Positions 18,209 to 27,433 are shown, counted from the stretch's first letter. The stretch is 64,000 bases of DNA from Salinigranum halophilum (GCF_007004735.1 NZ_ML660182.1:428130-492129), one strand, 5' to 3'. Made by a program: numbers and translations. Notes: generated by a model not told the origin, from the letters alone.

Positions 18209-19633
18209 ATGGAGCGTCTCTTTCGCGTCGCGTCCGGCGGTCCTGGGGCCCGCCGTCCCGCGGCCCGCTGGTTCGCAACCGCGTTCGTCGCGCTCGTCGC
18301 GCTGGTCGCGACTGCGGGCGTCGCGGCCGCCCACGGCGGGGCCGTCCGCGGGGCCGCCCGCGAGTCGCTCGCCGTCCCCACCTGGCTGTTCCTCCTCACG
18401 GGCGGGGGCGTCGTCGGCGCGTCGTTCCTCCTCGCGAGCTTCGTCACCGACCGGGCGTTCATCGCCAGCATCCACGCCTGGCGTCGCGCGCTCCCGGCAC
18501 CCGCTCGTCTCCTCTCTCGACTCGGACAGGTGGCCGGCGTCGTCTCCCTCGTCGCCGTGGTCGTCCTCGGCTTCGTCGGGCCGGACACGCCGACCCGGAA
18601 CCTCGCCATCCTCGTCGTCTGGGTCGGCTGGTGGGGGGGGTACGTCGCCTCGACGTACCTCGTGGGCAACACCTGGCCGAGCGTCAACCCCTTCCGGACG
18701 CTGGCCTCCCCCCTCCCGTCGCTCGACCGGCCGTACCCCGAGCGCTTCGGCACGTGGCCGAGCGTGGTCGGGTTGCTCGCGCTCGTCTGGCTCGAGGTCA
18801 CCTCCCCGCTCGCGGAGGACCCCGTCCTCCTGTCCACCGTCGTCGTCGCGTACACGGTCGTCACTCTCACGGGTGCGGTCGTCTTCGGCACCGACACGTG
18901 GTTCTCGATGGCCGACCCGCTCTCGCGGGCACTGCGGTACTACGGTCGCGTCGCCCCCGTCGAACGGACCGACGAGGGACTGCGCCTCCGGCTTCCCGGC
19001 GCGGCGCTGTCGGAGACGCGACTCGTCACCGGCCGCGACGAGGTGGCGTTCGTCGTCGCCATCCTGTTCGTGACGACCTACGACGGCCTCATCGCGACGG
19101 AGCTCTGGGCCGGCGTCGTCCGGACCGTCGTCGGCGTCGGCGTTCCGCCGCTCGTGGTCTACCTCGGCGCGTACCTCGCCGGCTTCGGCCTCTTCCTCGT
19201 CGCCTACGACCTCGCGACCGCCGCGGCCCGACGGACGTGCGACACCTATCTCTCCGCCGCCGAACTCGGCCGGCGGTTCGCTCCCGCGCTCCTCGCCATC
19301 GCCGCCGGCTACCACCTCGCGCACAACCTCGGCACCGTCCTCACACTCACACCGACGTTCCTCCAGGTGCTCGCCGCGCCGCTGTCGCCGCCGGCGAACC
19401 CGACGGTGCTGGTCGTCCCCGGGTGGTTCACCGCGCTCGACCTCGGGTTCGTCCTCGCGGGCCATCTGGTCGCCGTCTGGGTCGCCCACGCGACGGCCTA
19501 CGACCTCTTCCCCAGTCGGCTCCAGGCCGTCCACAGCCAGTACGGCGTCACCGCGGTCATGATCGCGTACACGATGGTGAGCCTCTGGGTCATCGCCGAA
19601 CCGTTCGTCGCCCCACCGTTCCTCTCCACCTGA
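18209..19633 (+). CDS. Polytopic membrane protein next to cox3, unknown function
   Basis: A 474-residue hydrophobic protein with about ten to twelve predicted membrane helices. An N-terminal signal-like helix (about 25-41) ends in AAAHGG. Conserved-looking segments are WVGWWGGYVASTYLVGNTWPS, GTDTWFSMADPLSR and GYHLAHNLGTVLTL; the buried His residues could bind metal or heme (inference). It overlaps no gene and is followed 1 base later by the zinc-finger membrane protein, so the two form an operon. Proximity to cox3 hints at a link to respiration or oxidase assembly, but this is not shown. Confidence 0.78.
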   Translation: MERLFRVASGGPGARRPAARWFATAFVALVALVATAGVAAAHGGAVRGAARESLAVPTWLFLLTGGGVVGASFLLASFVTDRAFIASIHAWRRALPAPARLLSRLGQVAGVVSLVAVVVLGFVGPDTPTRNLAILVVWVGWWGGYVASTYLVGNTWPSVNPFRTLASPLPSLDRPYPERFGTWPSVVGLLALVWLEVTSPLAEDPVLLSTVVVAYTVVTLTGAVVFGTDTWFSMADPLSRALRYYGRVAPVERTDEGLRLRLPGAALSETRLVTGRDEVAFVVAILFVTTYDGLIATELWAGVVRTVVGVGVPPLVVYLGAYLAGFGLFLVAYDLATAAARRTCDTYLSAAELGRRFAPALLAIAAGYHLAHNLGTVLTLTPTFLQVLAAPLSPPANPTVLVVPGWFTALDLGFVLAGHLVAVWVAHATAYDLFPSRLQAVHSQYGVTAVMIAYTMVSLWVIAEPFVAPPFLST

Positions 19634-19634
19634 G

Positions 19635-19979
19635 ATGTCCTCGAACACCCAACCGCCGACGGATGCCGCATCGCCAGTCGAACCGACGACGAGAGCCGAG
19701 GCGACGGCGTCGCCACGGACCACCGTCGAAACCGACGTTCCCGAGGGGGGGCCGGTGTATCGCTGTGCGTACTGCGGCCGCCCCTTCACCGAGGAGTCGT
19801 ACCTCGTCTTGCACCGCGGACTCGCCCACGGCGACGTCGTGACCGCGGACGAGCGCGAGGCGTTCGAGGCGGCCTACGCGGAGGAGAACGCGTCGCTCCG
19901 GCGGTTCCGTATCATCGCGCTCGGGCTCTTGGTCCTCCTCTACTTCGGCTTCCTCTTCGTCTTCGCCGTCGTGACGTGA
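19635..19979 (+). CDS. C2H2-type zinc finger protein with C-terminal membrane helix
   Basis: A 114-residue protein. After a disordered Thr/Pro-rich N-terminus comes one zinc finger, YRCAYCGRPFTEESYLVLHRGLAHG (Cys-x2-Cys ... His-x4-His, about 42-66), then a charged helix and one membrane helix at 92-113. It starts 1 base after the stop of the preceding polytopic membrane protein, so the two are likely coexpressed and perhaps interact. Function unknown. Confidence 0.85.
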   Translation: MSSNTQPPTDAASPVEPTTRAEATASPRTTVETDVPEGGPVYRCAYCGRPFTEESYLVLHRGLAHGDVVTADEREAFEAAYAEENASLRRFRIIALGLLVLLYFGFLFVFAVVT

Positions 19980-20011
19980 GGCTGTCGGCGACGCCGAGCC
20001 CGAGACGTCGG

Positions 20012-21238
20012 TCACTCAGTCGGCGTCTTGTCAGCCCTTGGGCGATGCTCCTCCGCCTGTCGCTCGTATCGGAGAAGCGACTCGACGTCAGACTCCGAGT
20101 CTTCCCCACTGACTGTGAACATCGTCCGGGTGAGGAGTCGCTCGGAGAACCCGGCGACGAATGCAAGTAGGAGCGCGGTCGGGGCGTTCGAGACATCGAC
20201 GGGGAACGAGAAAACCAAGTCGGGCAGACCGCTCTCGACGAGTGTTACCAGCACTAGCGCTGCCCCGACTCCGGTGTACAGTCGAGCCCACGCCAGCATA
20301 CGCAGGTCGATGGTGACGACGGGAACCCGTGCAGAGGGTGCGGTTCCGCGGAGGGTGAGCAACCCGCTGATCGACGCGCCCAGCAGTCCGAACAGCGCCA
20401 CCGCGACGTAGAATACCGGCCCGTACTGGAGCGTCAGCCCACCAAACAGTCCGAGCAGTTCGTTGCCGGAGGCGAACCCGACGAACCACCCCGACAGCCA
20501 GGACACGAGCGAGGCGAGGTACGGCGAAACGACGGCGAGGGCGACGACAGCGAGGGCGCTGGCTCCTGCGGCGTTCATGAACAGACTGTACTGCCGTTCG
20601 AGGATATCGGCTAACTCGATCTGTCTGAGCGTCTGCTCGTCGTACACCTGTCGTGCCTCGATAACGGTGCTGATTTCGAGGTGCTCACGGAGCTGTGAGC
20701 CGTCCGCCGTGAGCATCCGCACGATCACGTAGAACGCCCAGCCGGAGAGTTCGTTCTCCGCTCGTGTCAGGAGCTTCGTGGCCTCTTGGCGGACGAAGTC
20801 TTGTGAAGACTTCACCCCCTCGCCCGCGTTGGACGACGTGGACGGTTCGACGAACGCGAACCAGCGAAGGTGGAGCAACTCACGCTTCGCCGCAAACAGC
20901 GCCTGATACGCCGACACGATATCTTCTCCTCCGGAGATCTCCTCCGTCGGTTCCTCACTCGCACCAATCGACCGGTACGCTACGTCGAGGTGACTCCGGC
21001 ACGCCTCCACGTCTGGTAGCGCTCTCGTGTCGGCTCTGCCTTCCCGGATTTGTTTGTCCAGCCGTTCGAGTTCCAGCTTGGAGATGTCGATTTTGGTCTT
21101 CAACTGCCGGATTCGTGGGGAGGTGTACAGCGGGAGGTACGTACGTATCCCTCCCAGTGTCGTTTCGGGCTCTCTTATCTGGGCCTCCTCGCCGGTCGAA
21201 AACTCCGGACGGTTCGTTTCGTCGGTCATCGAACTCAT
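20012..21238 (-). CDS. Four-TM membrane protein with long cytoplasmic N-terminus
   Basis: A 408-residue protein. The first 230 residues are soluble and largely helical (LKTKIDISKLELERLDKQIRE coiled segment). Four membrane helices follow (about 225-250, 270-292, 312-335 and 340-358), the last leading into FVAGFSERLLTRTM. A GFSER-like element after the last helix is seen in several uncharacterised membrane proteins from diverse prokaryotes. Slightly lower GC and different codon choices than its neighbours suggest possible acquisition by transfer. Monocistronic by position. Function unknown. Confidence 0.78.
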   Translation of the reverse strand: MSSMTDETNRPEFSTGEEAQIREPETTLGGIRTYLPLYTSPRIRQLKTKIDISKLELERLDKQIREGRADTRALPDVEACRSHLDVAYRSIGASEEPTEEISGGEDIVSAYQALFAAKRELLHLRWFAFVEPSTSSNAGEGVKSSQDFVRQEATKLLTRAENELSGWAFYVIVRMLTADGSQLREHLEISTVIEARQVYDEQTLRQIELADILERQYSLFMNAAGASALAVVALAVVSPYLASLVSWLSGWFVGFASGNELLGLFGGLTLQYGPVFYVAVALFGLLGASISGLLTLRGTAPSARVPVVTIDLRMLAWARLYTGVGAALVLVTLVESGLPDLVFSFPVDVSNAPTALLLAFVAGFSERLLTRTMFTVSGEDSESDVESLLRYERQAEEHRPRADKTPTE

Positions 21239-21378
21239 CTGTTACCCCCTCCAGAAAAAGTACGCTATGTGACATCATAAGCGGTCGGGTCGTTGGTTCC
21301 GAACACGACCCGCGTCGAGGCGTGGTCTGCGAGGGGAGCGATGGACCGATTCGAGGCTCTGTCCAGCGACCCGCCGAA

Positions 21379-22455
21379 TCAGTCGGCGCTCGTCCGCGCG
21401 AGGTGGTACGGCTGGCGGTAGATGAGCTCTTTCAGCTCCGCGAGCGACTCTCTACCCGTACTCCCCGTCATCGCGCCGACGACGGCGAACACCTCCTGGC
21501 GGGAGATCTTCACGCCTTGCGAGGAGACCGCGTCCTCGGGGCGAGCGAGCAGTTCGCGGAGGGTCCCCACCGCGAGGAGGAACGGGATGGCCCACGCGGC
21601 CAGCGTGTTGCCGTCGGTGAGTGGGACCGTCTCGAGGTACGTCTGCGCGTCGTCGAGGAAACCGGTCGCGTGGTCGGCGGTGCGCTCGACGACCGCGGCG
21701 GTGCCGGGGGCGTTCTCCGGGGCGAGGACGGCGTCCTGAGCGATGCCCTCCTCGGCGAGCCACTCCGCGGGGAGGTAGACGTTGTTCTCCTCCTCGTAGT
21801 CGTCGCGGACGTCCTTCGCGATGTTCACGAGCTGGAGGAGCAGACCGAACTCCTCGGCGGTCTCGTACAGCTTGGCGCGGCGCTCGGAGGCGACGTCGCC
21901 GCGGGTGACGAGGTTCGTGATGAGGTTGCCGACGGTGCCGGCGGCGTAGTAACAGTACTCTTCGAGTTCCTCGCGGGACTGGATGCGGAGCCCACCCTTC
22001 TCGGCGTACCGCTCGACGAACATCGCCATGCCCTGGACCAGTTCGCGCGCGGGCGGCGTCACCGCCTCGCGGACGTCGTGTGGGAGCCCCTCGAAGGTTC
22101 GGACCACCCGCGGAGCGTTGGCGACGACGTCCCAGTCCTCGGAGCGGTCGTCTTCGGGCGGGAGATACGGGTCGACGTTCTCGACGAACGTCTCGATGGT
22201 GGTCTCGTCCTCGGGGTCGAGCGCCGCGTCGTACAGCCGGAGGAGCCGCGCCTGCGCCTCGGGCGGGATGTCGTCGGCGTCCTCGACGGTGTCGGCGATG
22301 CGGCAGACGAGGTAGCCGACACAGATGTACGACGACATGGGCTCTTCGAGCACGTCCACGGTCAGGGCGAAGGTTCGTGAGACGCCCTGGACCGCCTCGT
22401 GACACCACTCTATGTCGGCGTCGGCTCCCGGCGGACGGTCTGCGTGTCTAGACAT
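21379..22455 (-). CDS. Squalene/phytoene synthase family protein (probable squalene synthase)
   Basis: A 358-residue trans-isoprenyl diphosphate synthase that condenses two prenyl diphosphates head to head. Aspartate-rich motifs are DTVED (55-59) and DVRDD (near 210), followed by ENNVYLP. The SRTFALTVD segment starts the family fold. The haloarchaeal relatives with this N-terminus (WCHEAVQGVSRTFAL, MSSYICVGYLVCRIADT) are generally assigned to farnesyl diphosphate to squalene, feeding menaquinone-like and squalene lipids; phytoene synthase activity is the alternative. ATG start at 22455 with an AT-rich box 30 bases upstream. Confidence 0.88.
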   Translation of the reverse strand: MSRHADRPPGADADIEWCHEAVQGVSRTFALTVDVLEEPMSSYICVGYLVCRIADTVEDADDIPPEAQARLLRLYDAALDPEDETTIETFVENVDPYLPPEDDRSEDWDVVANAPRVVRTFEGLPHDVREAVTPPARELVQGMAMFVERYAEKGGLRIQSREELEEYCYYAAGTVGNLITNLVTRGDVASERRAKLYETAEEFGLLLQLVNIAKDVRDDYEEENNVYLPAEWLAEEGIAQDAVLAPENAPGTAAVVERTADHATGFLDDAQTYLETVPLTDGNTLAAWAIPFLLAVGTLRELLARPEDAVSSQGVKISRQEVFAVVGAMTGSTGRESLAELKELIYRQPYHLARTSAD

Positions 22456-22483
22456 TCGAGATAGCCGGATGTAGGCATGGGGG

Positions 22484-22492
22484 CATAAAAAG
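22484..22492 (-). promoter_or_regulatory. TATA-like box of squalene synthase gene
   Basis: On the minus strand CTTTTTATG lies 29-37 bases before the ATG at 22455. Position and base content fit a haloarchaeal promoter with a very short leader. Confidence 0.45.
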
Positions 22493-22619
22493 TTCGTGGG
22501 ACATGGATTCGTTCCCGCGCGCGACGGTCGAACGGCCGGTGCGACGGCGAGCGACGTCGCGGGTCCACACGACGTCACGGCGCGCCAACATTCAAGCCGC
22601 GACCCCTCGAAGCGCGGGT

Positions 22620-23765
22620 ATGGACTTCGCCCTCACGACGGAGCAACGACAGATTCGAGATATGGTCGCGGAGTTCGTCGACGAGGAGATCGCGCCGCGC
22701 GCGGCGGAGATCGACGAGACCGACGAGTTCCCGTGGGACCTGGTGAACGAGATGGCCGAACTCGGCCTCATGGGGATGCCGTTCCCCGAAGAGTACGGCG
22801 GGGCCGGCCTCGACTACCACTCGTACGCCATCGGCCTCGCGGAGATATCGCGGGGGAGCGGCGGCCTCGGCACCGTCGTCGCCGCACACACCTCGCTCGC
22901 GGGCAACATGCTCTACGAGTTCGGGAGCGAGGCGCAGAAGAACGAGTACCTCGAGCCGCTGAACCTCGGCGAGGACATCGGGGCGTTCGCGCTCTCGGAG
23001 GCCGGTGCCGGCTCCGACGTGCCCGCGATGGAGACGGTCGCGCGCAAGGAGGGCGACGAGTACGTCGTCGACGGGTCGAAGCTGTGGATCTCGAACGGGT
23101 CGGTCGCGGACACCGTCACCGTGTTCGCCAAGACCGACGAGGAAGCCGGCAACCGCGGCATCTCGTCGTTCGTGGTCCGGCCCAAGGAGGACACGGGCTT
23201 TCACGTCGAGGGGACCGAGCACAAACTCGGCGACAAGGGCTGTCCGACCGCGGAGTTGCGGTTCGACGACATGCGCATCCCCGAGTCGCGGCTCATCGGC
23301 GAGGAGGGTGAGGGGTTCGTCCAGGCGCTGAAGACGCTCAACGGCGGCCGCATCACCATCGCGGCGCGCGGTGTCGGCATCGCCCGCGCGGCGCTGGACG
23401 AGGCGAAGCAGTACGCGAACGACCGCGAGCAGTTCGGCCAGCCCATCGGCGAGTTCCAGGCCATCAAGCACAAACTCGCGGACATGGACACCAAGCTACA
23501 GGCGGCCACACTCCTGATGCACCAGGCGGCTGACCTGAAGATCAAGAACGAGTCGTACATCAAGGAGGCCGCACAGGCGAAGCTGTACGCGTCGGAAGTG
23601 TCGAGAGAGGTGGCGAACGAGGCCATCCAGATTCACGGCGGCTACGGCTACACGAAGGACTTCCCCGTCGAGCGGTTCTACCGCGACGCGAAGCTCAACG
23701 AGATATACGAAGGGACCTCGGAGATTCTCCGGAACACCATCGGCGACCAGGTGCTGGACTCGTGA
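22620..23765 (+). CDS. Acyl-CoA dehydrogenase
   Basis: A 381-residue FAD enzyme that introduces the alpha-beta double bond in acyl-CoA during fatty or branched-chain acid breakdown. The N-terminal helical domain starts with FALTTEQRQIRDMV. The FAD/substrate signature ALSEAGAGSDVPA lies at about 124-136 and the WISNG motif at 156-160. The catalytic base is the Glu of EIYEGTSEI near residue 364, preceded by IQIHGGYGYTKDFPVER. Substrate chain length is not deducible. ATG at 22620; upstream in-frame codons look non-coding. It is divergent from the squalene synthase gene. Confidence 0.95.
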   Translation: MDFALTTEQRQIRDMVAEFVDEEIAPRAAEIDETDEFPWDLVNEMAELGLMGMPFPEEYGGAGLDYHSYAIGLAEISRGSGGLGTVVAAHTSLAGNMLYEFGSEAQKNEYLEPLNLGEDIGAFALSEAGAGSDVPAMETVARKEGDEYVVDGSKLWISNGSVADTVTVFAKTDEEAGNRGISSFVVRPKEDTGFHVEGTEHKLGDKGCPTAELRFDDMRIPESRLIGEEGEGFVQALKTLNGGRITIAARGVGIARAALDEAKQYANDREQFGQPIGEFQAIKHKLADMDTKLQAATLLMHQAADLKIKNESYIKEAAQAKLYASEVSREVANEAIQIHGGYGYTKDFPVERFYRDAKLNEIYEGTSEILRNTIGDQVLDS

Positions 23766-23793
23766 ACGGGAACGAGTCGACGCTACACGGGGC

Positions 23794-25293
23794 TCACTCG
23801 CAGGCGTAGGGGTTCTCCCTGGTCTGTGGGGGGTACTGCACGCGGAGATACGGCGGCTCCTCGACGTACTCGACGAGCGACGTCGTCCCGACGAAGCCAC
23901 AGGGTGACTTCCTGAGCGTGACGTACTGGAGGCCGTCTTCTTCCATCCAGACGTCGAGCACCTGGTCGGCGGCGTTCCGGTAGAAGGCACTGATCTGGTC
24001 GCCGATGGTGTCGGGGTTCGACACGTGCAACAGCGTGTCGCCGTCCTCGACGAGTTGGGCCTCCTCGAAGTAGCGGACCTGCCGCGCCTCCTCGTCGCCG
24101 AACGCGTGTGTCACGGCGTCGGCGTTGACGATGTGGAACCGGTCGCGGTCGGTCCGGTTGTCGAGGTCGGAGATGAGGTCGGTCAGTTCGGCCCCGCTGT
24201 CGGGTGAGCCGTAGACGTTCGGCACGGACTGGTCCCACGCGCCGATGAGGTCGACGACGAAGAGACGGTCCTCGGCGAGGAGTTCGTCGAGCGCGAGGCC
24301 GTGGCCACCCAGCAGCGACTCGACGCGCGACTGCCGGAGCGCGATGGTGGGCACGAGCAACACGGTGTGGTCGGTGTCGAACGCGTGCGCGAGCAGGACC
24401 GAAAAGAGCGCCGCCAGGTTCGCTTGCCCGTCGTGCTGGAGGAGGACGCCCGCACCGCGGACGAGTCCGCCGCCACAGAGCGCGTCGAGTCCCGGGATGC
24501 CGACGGGCGCGTGGCGGTGGTCCTTCAGCGCCGGCGGCTGTGAGCGTCGGAGCGGCCCGACGCGGACGCCGTCCGGCGCGATCTCCAGCTCCATCGAGCG
24601 ATGGTCGTGGTCGACGCCTCGCATCTTCGACACCTCGAGGAAGCGGTGAGTGTCCGAGCGGACCGTCCGCCGCGAGAGTTCGATGACGCCGTGGCTGGTG
24701 AAGCGGAGGAGATCACTCCCGGTGAGTGAGTCGGTCCCGTGGGCCTCCGCGGTCAGGAGCGTCGTCGCACCGGCGTCGTCGCTGAAGAAGCGGACGAGGT
24801 CCAACACGGTCCGGCGGTAGAGGTTCTCGTCGCTGGAGATGGCGGAGAGGCCGGAGGTGCTGTCGAAGACCACACGGTCACACGGGACGTACCGTTCGAG
24901 GTACTGCCGGATGTACTCCCCGGTGAATGGAGCGTCGAACCCGGGTCCGAGAATCTCTTGGTCGTCGAGCGACTGGAGTGTGAGTTCGTCGTCGCCTTCG
25001 ATGGTCTGTCCCGGCGTGGCGTGGATGGAGACGAACGTGAGGTGGTCGTGGTCGATGTCGAACGTGAACGACGCGAAGGCGTCGTGGAGTTCGTCGAGCG
25101 TCTGTTCGGTGCTGACGTACAGACAGTCCTCGCCCGCGTCGAGTCCTGCCTGGAGGAACTGCATCGCGAGCGTGCTCTTTCCGGTCCCGGGCCCACCGGT
25201 GACGAGCACCGCGCGGTTCCGGGGAAGTCCACCGCCCAGCATCTTGTCGAGGACGGAGTCGCCGACGCCGACCCTCGTCTCGGTCTGTGACAT
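23794..25293 (-). CDS. Double KaiC/RAD55-like ATPase (HTR-like protein)
   Basis: A 499-residue cytoplasmic protein with two RecA-like halves. The first has an intact Walker A, GGPGTGKST (33-41), a Walker B strand RVVFDSTSGLS and the TEQTLDEL segment typical of RAD55/KaiC-like proteins. The second half starts near residue 265 (GIPGLDALCGGGLVRGAGVLLQ), but its P-loop position reads HDGQANLA and lacks the Gly-Lys-Thr, so it probably does not bind ATP. Haloarchaeal relatives are often linked to signal transduction, but no target is known. ATG start at 25293. It is convergent with the acyl-CoA dehydrogenase gene. Confidence 0.85.
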   Translation of the reverse strand: MSQTETRVGVGDSVLDKMLGGGLPRNRAVLVTGGPGTGKSTLAMQFLQAGLDAGEDCLYVSTEQTLDELHDAFASFTFDIDHDHLTFVSIHATPGQTIEGDDELTLQSLDDQEILGPGFDAPFTGEYIRQYLERYVPCDRVVFDSTSGLSAISSDENLYRRTVLDLVRFFSDDAGATTLLTAEAHGTDSLTGSDLLRFTSHGVIELSRRTVRSDTHRFLEVSKMRGVDHDHRSMELEIAPDGVRVGPLRRSQPPALKDHRHAPVGIPGLDALCGGGLVRGAGVLLQHDGQANLAALFSVLLAHAFDTDHTVLLVPTIALRQSRVESLLGGHGLALDELLAEDRLFVVDLIGAWDQSVPNVYGSPDSGAELTDLISDLDNRTDRDRFHIVNADAVTHAFGDEEARQVRYFEEAQLVEDGDTLLHVSNPDTIGDQISAFYRNAADQVLDVWMEEDGLQYVTLRKSPCGFVGTTSLVEYVEEPPYLRVQYPPQTRENPYACE

Positions 25294-25415
25294 AGGTCAC
25301 TTCACACCTGTCGCGTATATAGCTCTACGTCCCCGATTCTCACGACTCACCACGCGTGTCCGTCGGACACTGCGGAAACCGACAGGTTTGGGTTCACAGA
25401 ATCCAAGCGGCGGTC

Positions 25416-25691
25416 ATGAGCAGCGCCAGCGCGGACGACATCGGCGTGACCGCCCGCTACTACGAGACCGACACCGAACGAGTGCTGGAGTTCGACCGCG
25501 ACGGCCGGACGGCGGCCATCGCCCAGAACCGCGAGGGATACGCGATGTTGAAGGTGCGCCCCACCGCGGACGGCGACGAACTCGAACGCTACTACGGGTT
25601 CGACATGGCGCTCGACCACGCCGGCGAACTCCTCGGCGTCGACCCCTACGCGCTCCCGGTGCCCGAGGACGCTACGGACATGGGGATGTAG
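25416..25691 (+). CDS. Small conserved haloarchaeal protein, unknown function
   Basis: A 91-residue acidic soluble protein, beta-rich in the first 60 residues (ARYYETDTERVLEFDRDGRTAAIA) and helical in the middle (LERYYGFDMALDHAGELLG). No catalytic motif seen. ATG start at 25416; an earlier in-frame GTG would add residues unlike the rest. It is divergent from the KaiC-like gene, sharing a 120-base control region. Confidence 0.75.
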   Translation: MSSASADDIGVTARYYETDTERVLEFDRDGRTAAIAQNREGYAMLKVRPTADGDELERYYGFDMALDHAGELLGVDPYALPVPEDATDMGM

Positions 25692-25711
25692 CCGAGGGTG
25701 GTGTCGGGCGG

Positions 25712-26392
25712 TCAGAGCCCGTCGCGCCAGTAGAACACCGGCCCCAAGAGGAGGTAGCCGAGCGCCAAAAAGAGCAAGGCGTAGGCGAACCCGCGGCCGT
25801 ACCAGCCGGGGGCGACGATGGCGACGAACTGGACGACGCCCATCACGAGCGCGTCCTGGGCGTGCAAGTCGGGGTAGACGACCGTCGTCACCATCAGCGC
25901 GGCGAGGACCAGGGTGAGCACCACCAGCACGAGCGGGTCGACGAATCCGGCGAGGACGGTGGCGGCGATGACGGTCGCCGCGAGGGTCGTCTGGACGCCC
26001 TGGGTCTCTTTCACGTCGGTGTCGTAGGCCGTGTAGAGGCCGAGGCGGACGACGGCCATCACGACGAACACTGCGGTCACCGCGAGGCCGACGCCGACGC
26101 GGAGCGTCTCGGACGCCCACGCCTCCCGCACGACGACGGCGACGAGGAGCGCAGGGGCGACGCCGAACGAGGCGACGTCCGCCAGCGAGTCGAGATACGG
26201 GCCCGCGGGCGTCGAGCCGACCCGGCGGGCCACGACGCCGTCGAGCGCGTCAGCGATGGCCGCGAGCAGGATGAGCCGCGCCGCGAGCCCCGCGTCGACC
26301 GTCGCCGCGGCGGCGGCCAGAAAGCCCAGGCCGGCGTTCCCGACGGTCACGGCATCTGCGAGGCCGAGTCGACCGACGAACCGCGGCTTCAT
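25712..26392 (-). CDS. pssA: Archaetidylserine synthase (CDP-alcohol phosphatidyltransferase)
   Basis: Transfers the archaetidyl group from CDP-archaeol to L-serine in membrane lipid synthesis. The 226-residue protein has about seven membrane helices. The CDP-alcohol transferase signature D-x2-DG-x2-AR-x7-G-x3-D-x3-D is complete (Asp48, Asp51, Gly52, Ala55, Arg56, Gly64, Asp68, Asp72). In haloarchaea this subfamily also supplies lipid for archaeosortase-dependent C-terminal lipid anchoring of surface proteins. ATG start at 26392. Archaetidylserine rather than inositol specificity is by family resemblance. Confidence 0.87.
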   Translation of the reverse strand: MKPRFVGRLGLADAVTVGNAGLGFLAAAAATVDAGLAARLILLAAIADALDGVVARRVGSTPAGPYLDSLADVASFGVAPALLVAVVVREAWASETLRVGVGLAVTAVFVVMAVVRLGLYTAYDTDVKETQGVQTTLAATVIAATVLAGFVDPLVLVVLTLVLAALMVTTVVYPDLHAQDALVMGVVQFVAIVAPGWYGRGFAYALLFLALGYLLLGPVFYWRDGL

Positions 26393-26514
26393 ACCTCTCG
26401 CGTGAACGAGGGCGGTTTTACGTCTTTACATCCGCACCCGGCCGCGCCGTCCGTCTTTCTCGTCGGCTCAGACGAACCACGCGACATTTACGCACGCGCT
26501 CCTCACCTTCGGAC

Positions 26515-26958
26515 ATGAGCCGTTTCACCGACGCGACGTCGCGGCGACGGGTTCTCGGTGCCCTCGGGGCGGCCGGCGTCTCCTCGCTCGCCGGGTGTAC
26601 CGCACTCGTCACGGGCGGGAGTGGCGGGGAGTTCGACGTCGGCATGACCGCGGCCGCGTTCAACCCACCACAGATCACGGTGCAGGTGGGCGAGGAGGTC
26701 GTCTGGCACAACACCAGCGCCCGCGGCCACACCGTCACGGCGTACGAGAACGCCATCCCGGACGACGCCGTGTACTTCGCCAGCGGCGGCTTCGCGAGCG
26801 AGTCCGAGGCGCGCGACGCCTGGCAGGACCGTCTCGGCGGGAAGATCGACTCCGGCGAGTCGTACAGCCACACGTTCGAGGTTCCCGGCCGGTACGACTA
26901 CGTCTGCCTCCCGCACGAACCCGGCGGGATGATCGGGTCGGTCATCGTCGAGGAGTAA
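26515..26958 (+). CDS. Halocyanin-like blue copper lipoprotein
   Basis: A 147-residue secreted electron carrier. The N-terminus has a Tat motif (SRRRVLGAL, residues 9-17) followed by the lipobox LAGC with Cys28, so the protein should be exported folded and lipid-anchored outside the membrane. The cupredoxin domain supplies the copper ligands: His in RGHTV and Cys, His and Met in YVCLPHEPGGMIG. It likely moves electrons between membrane respiratory complexes. ATG at 26515, with an AT-rich ACATTTACG box about 25 bases upstream. Confidence 0.93.
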   Translation: MSRFTDATSRRRVLGALGAAGVSSLAGCTALVTGGSGGEFDVGMTAAAFNPPQITVQVGEEVVWHNTSARGHTVTAYENAIPDDAVYFASGGFASESEARDAWQDRLGGKIDSGESYSHTFEVPGRYDYVCLPHEPGGMIGSVIVEE

Positions 26959-27064
26959 TCGAGACGCTCCGTGTTGACAGGCGACGTCCTACTCGTGGAG
27001 CGGGCTTTCGGGGGTATCTCGACGGATGCTGACGACACGACGACCGCGTGGTGCACGGGCGCGA

Positions 27065-27301
27065 TGGACCGCAGTCACGAGCCTCCCCAGCCGACTCCTT
27101 CACTCCCTTCGGTCGTTCAGTCGTCCCTCGCGCGTGAGTCACGCGGACGGACCGCGTGACGTCACGCGCCACCGCACCACGCTGTGACGGTCGGCGCGCG
27201 GAAACAGACCGCGCGAAGCGAGTGCGTGACTCGTGCGAGGGGACTGTGTTCGCGCCTCCGCGCGCGAGCACCCGGCTGGGGAGGGACGAAACCGCGGTCC
27301 A
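27065..27301. ncRNA. Candidate structured RNA or repeat in a 523-base gene-free stretch
   Basis: No convincing gene occupies 26959-27481. Inside it, TGGACCGC (27065-27072) can pair with GCGGTCCA (27294-27301), and CCTCCCCAGCCG (27082-27093) with CGGCTGGGGAGG (27273-27284). These two nested long-range stems are separated by a nine-base by nine-base internal loop. Between them lies a perfect hairpin, GTCACGCGG / CCGCGTGAC with a 5-base loop (27138-27160). Such nesting suggests a folded RNA or a structured intergenic repeat. The transcribed strand and any function are unknown. Confidence 0.4.
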
Positions 27302-27433
27302 CCACCCTGGCGACTCGTACTTCGTCTGTCCTCTGTCACACCACCGAGACGAGCCTCTACTCACCGAGACACACGTACTCTGCTCCTCACCGACACCGTC
27401 CAGCCGTCGCTGTCACTCGCAGTCTGGGGCTGG

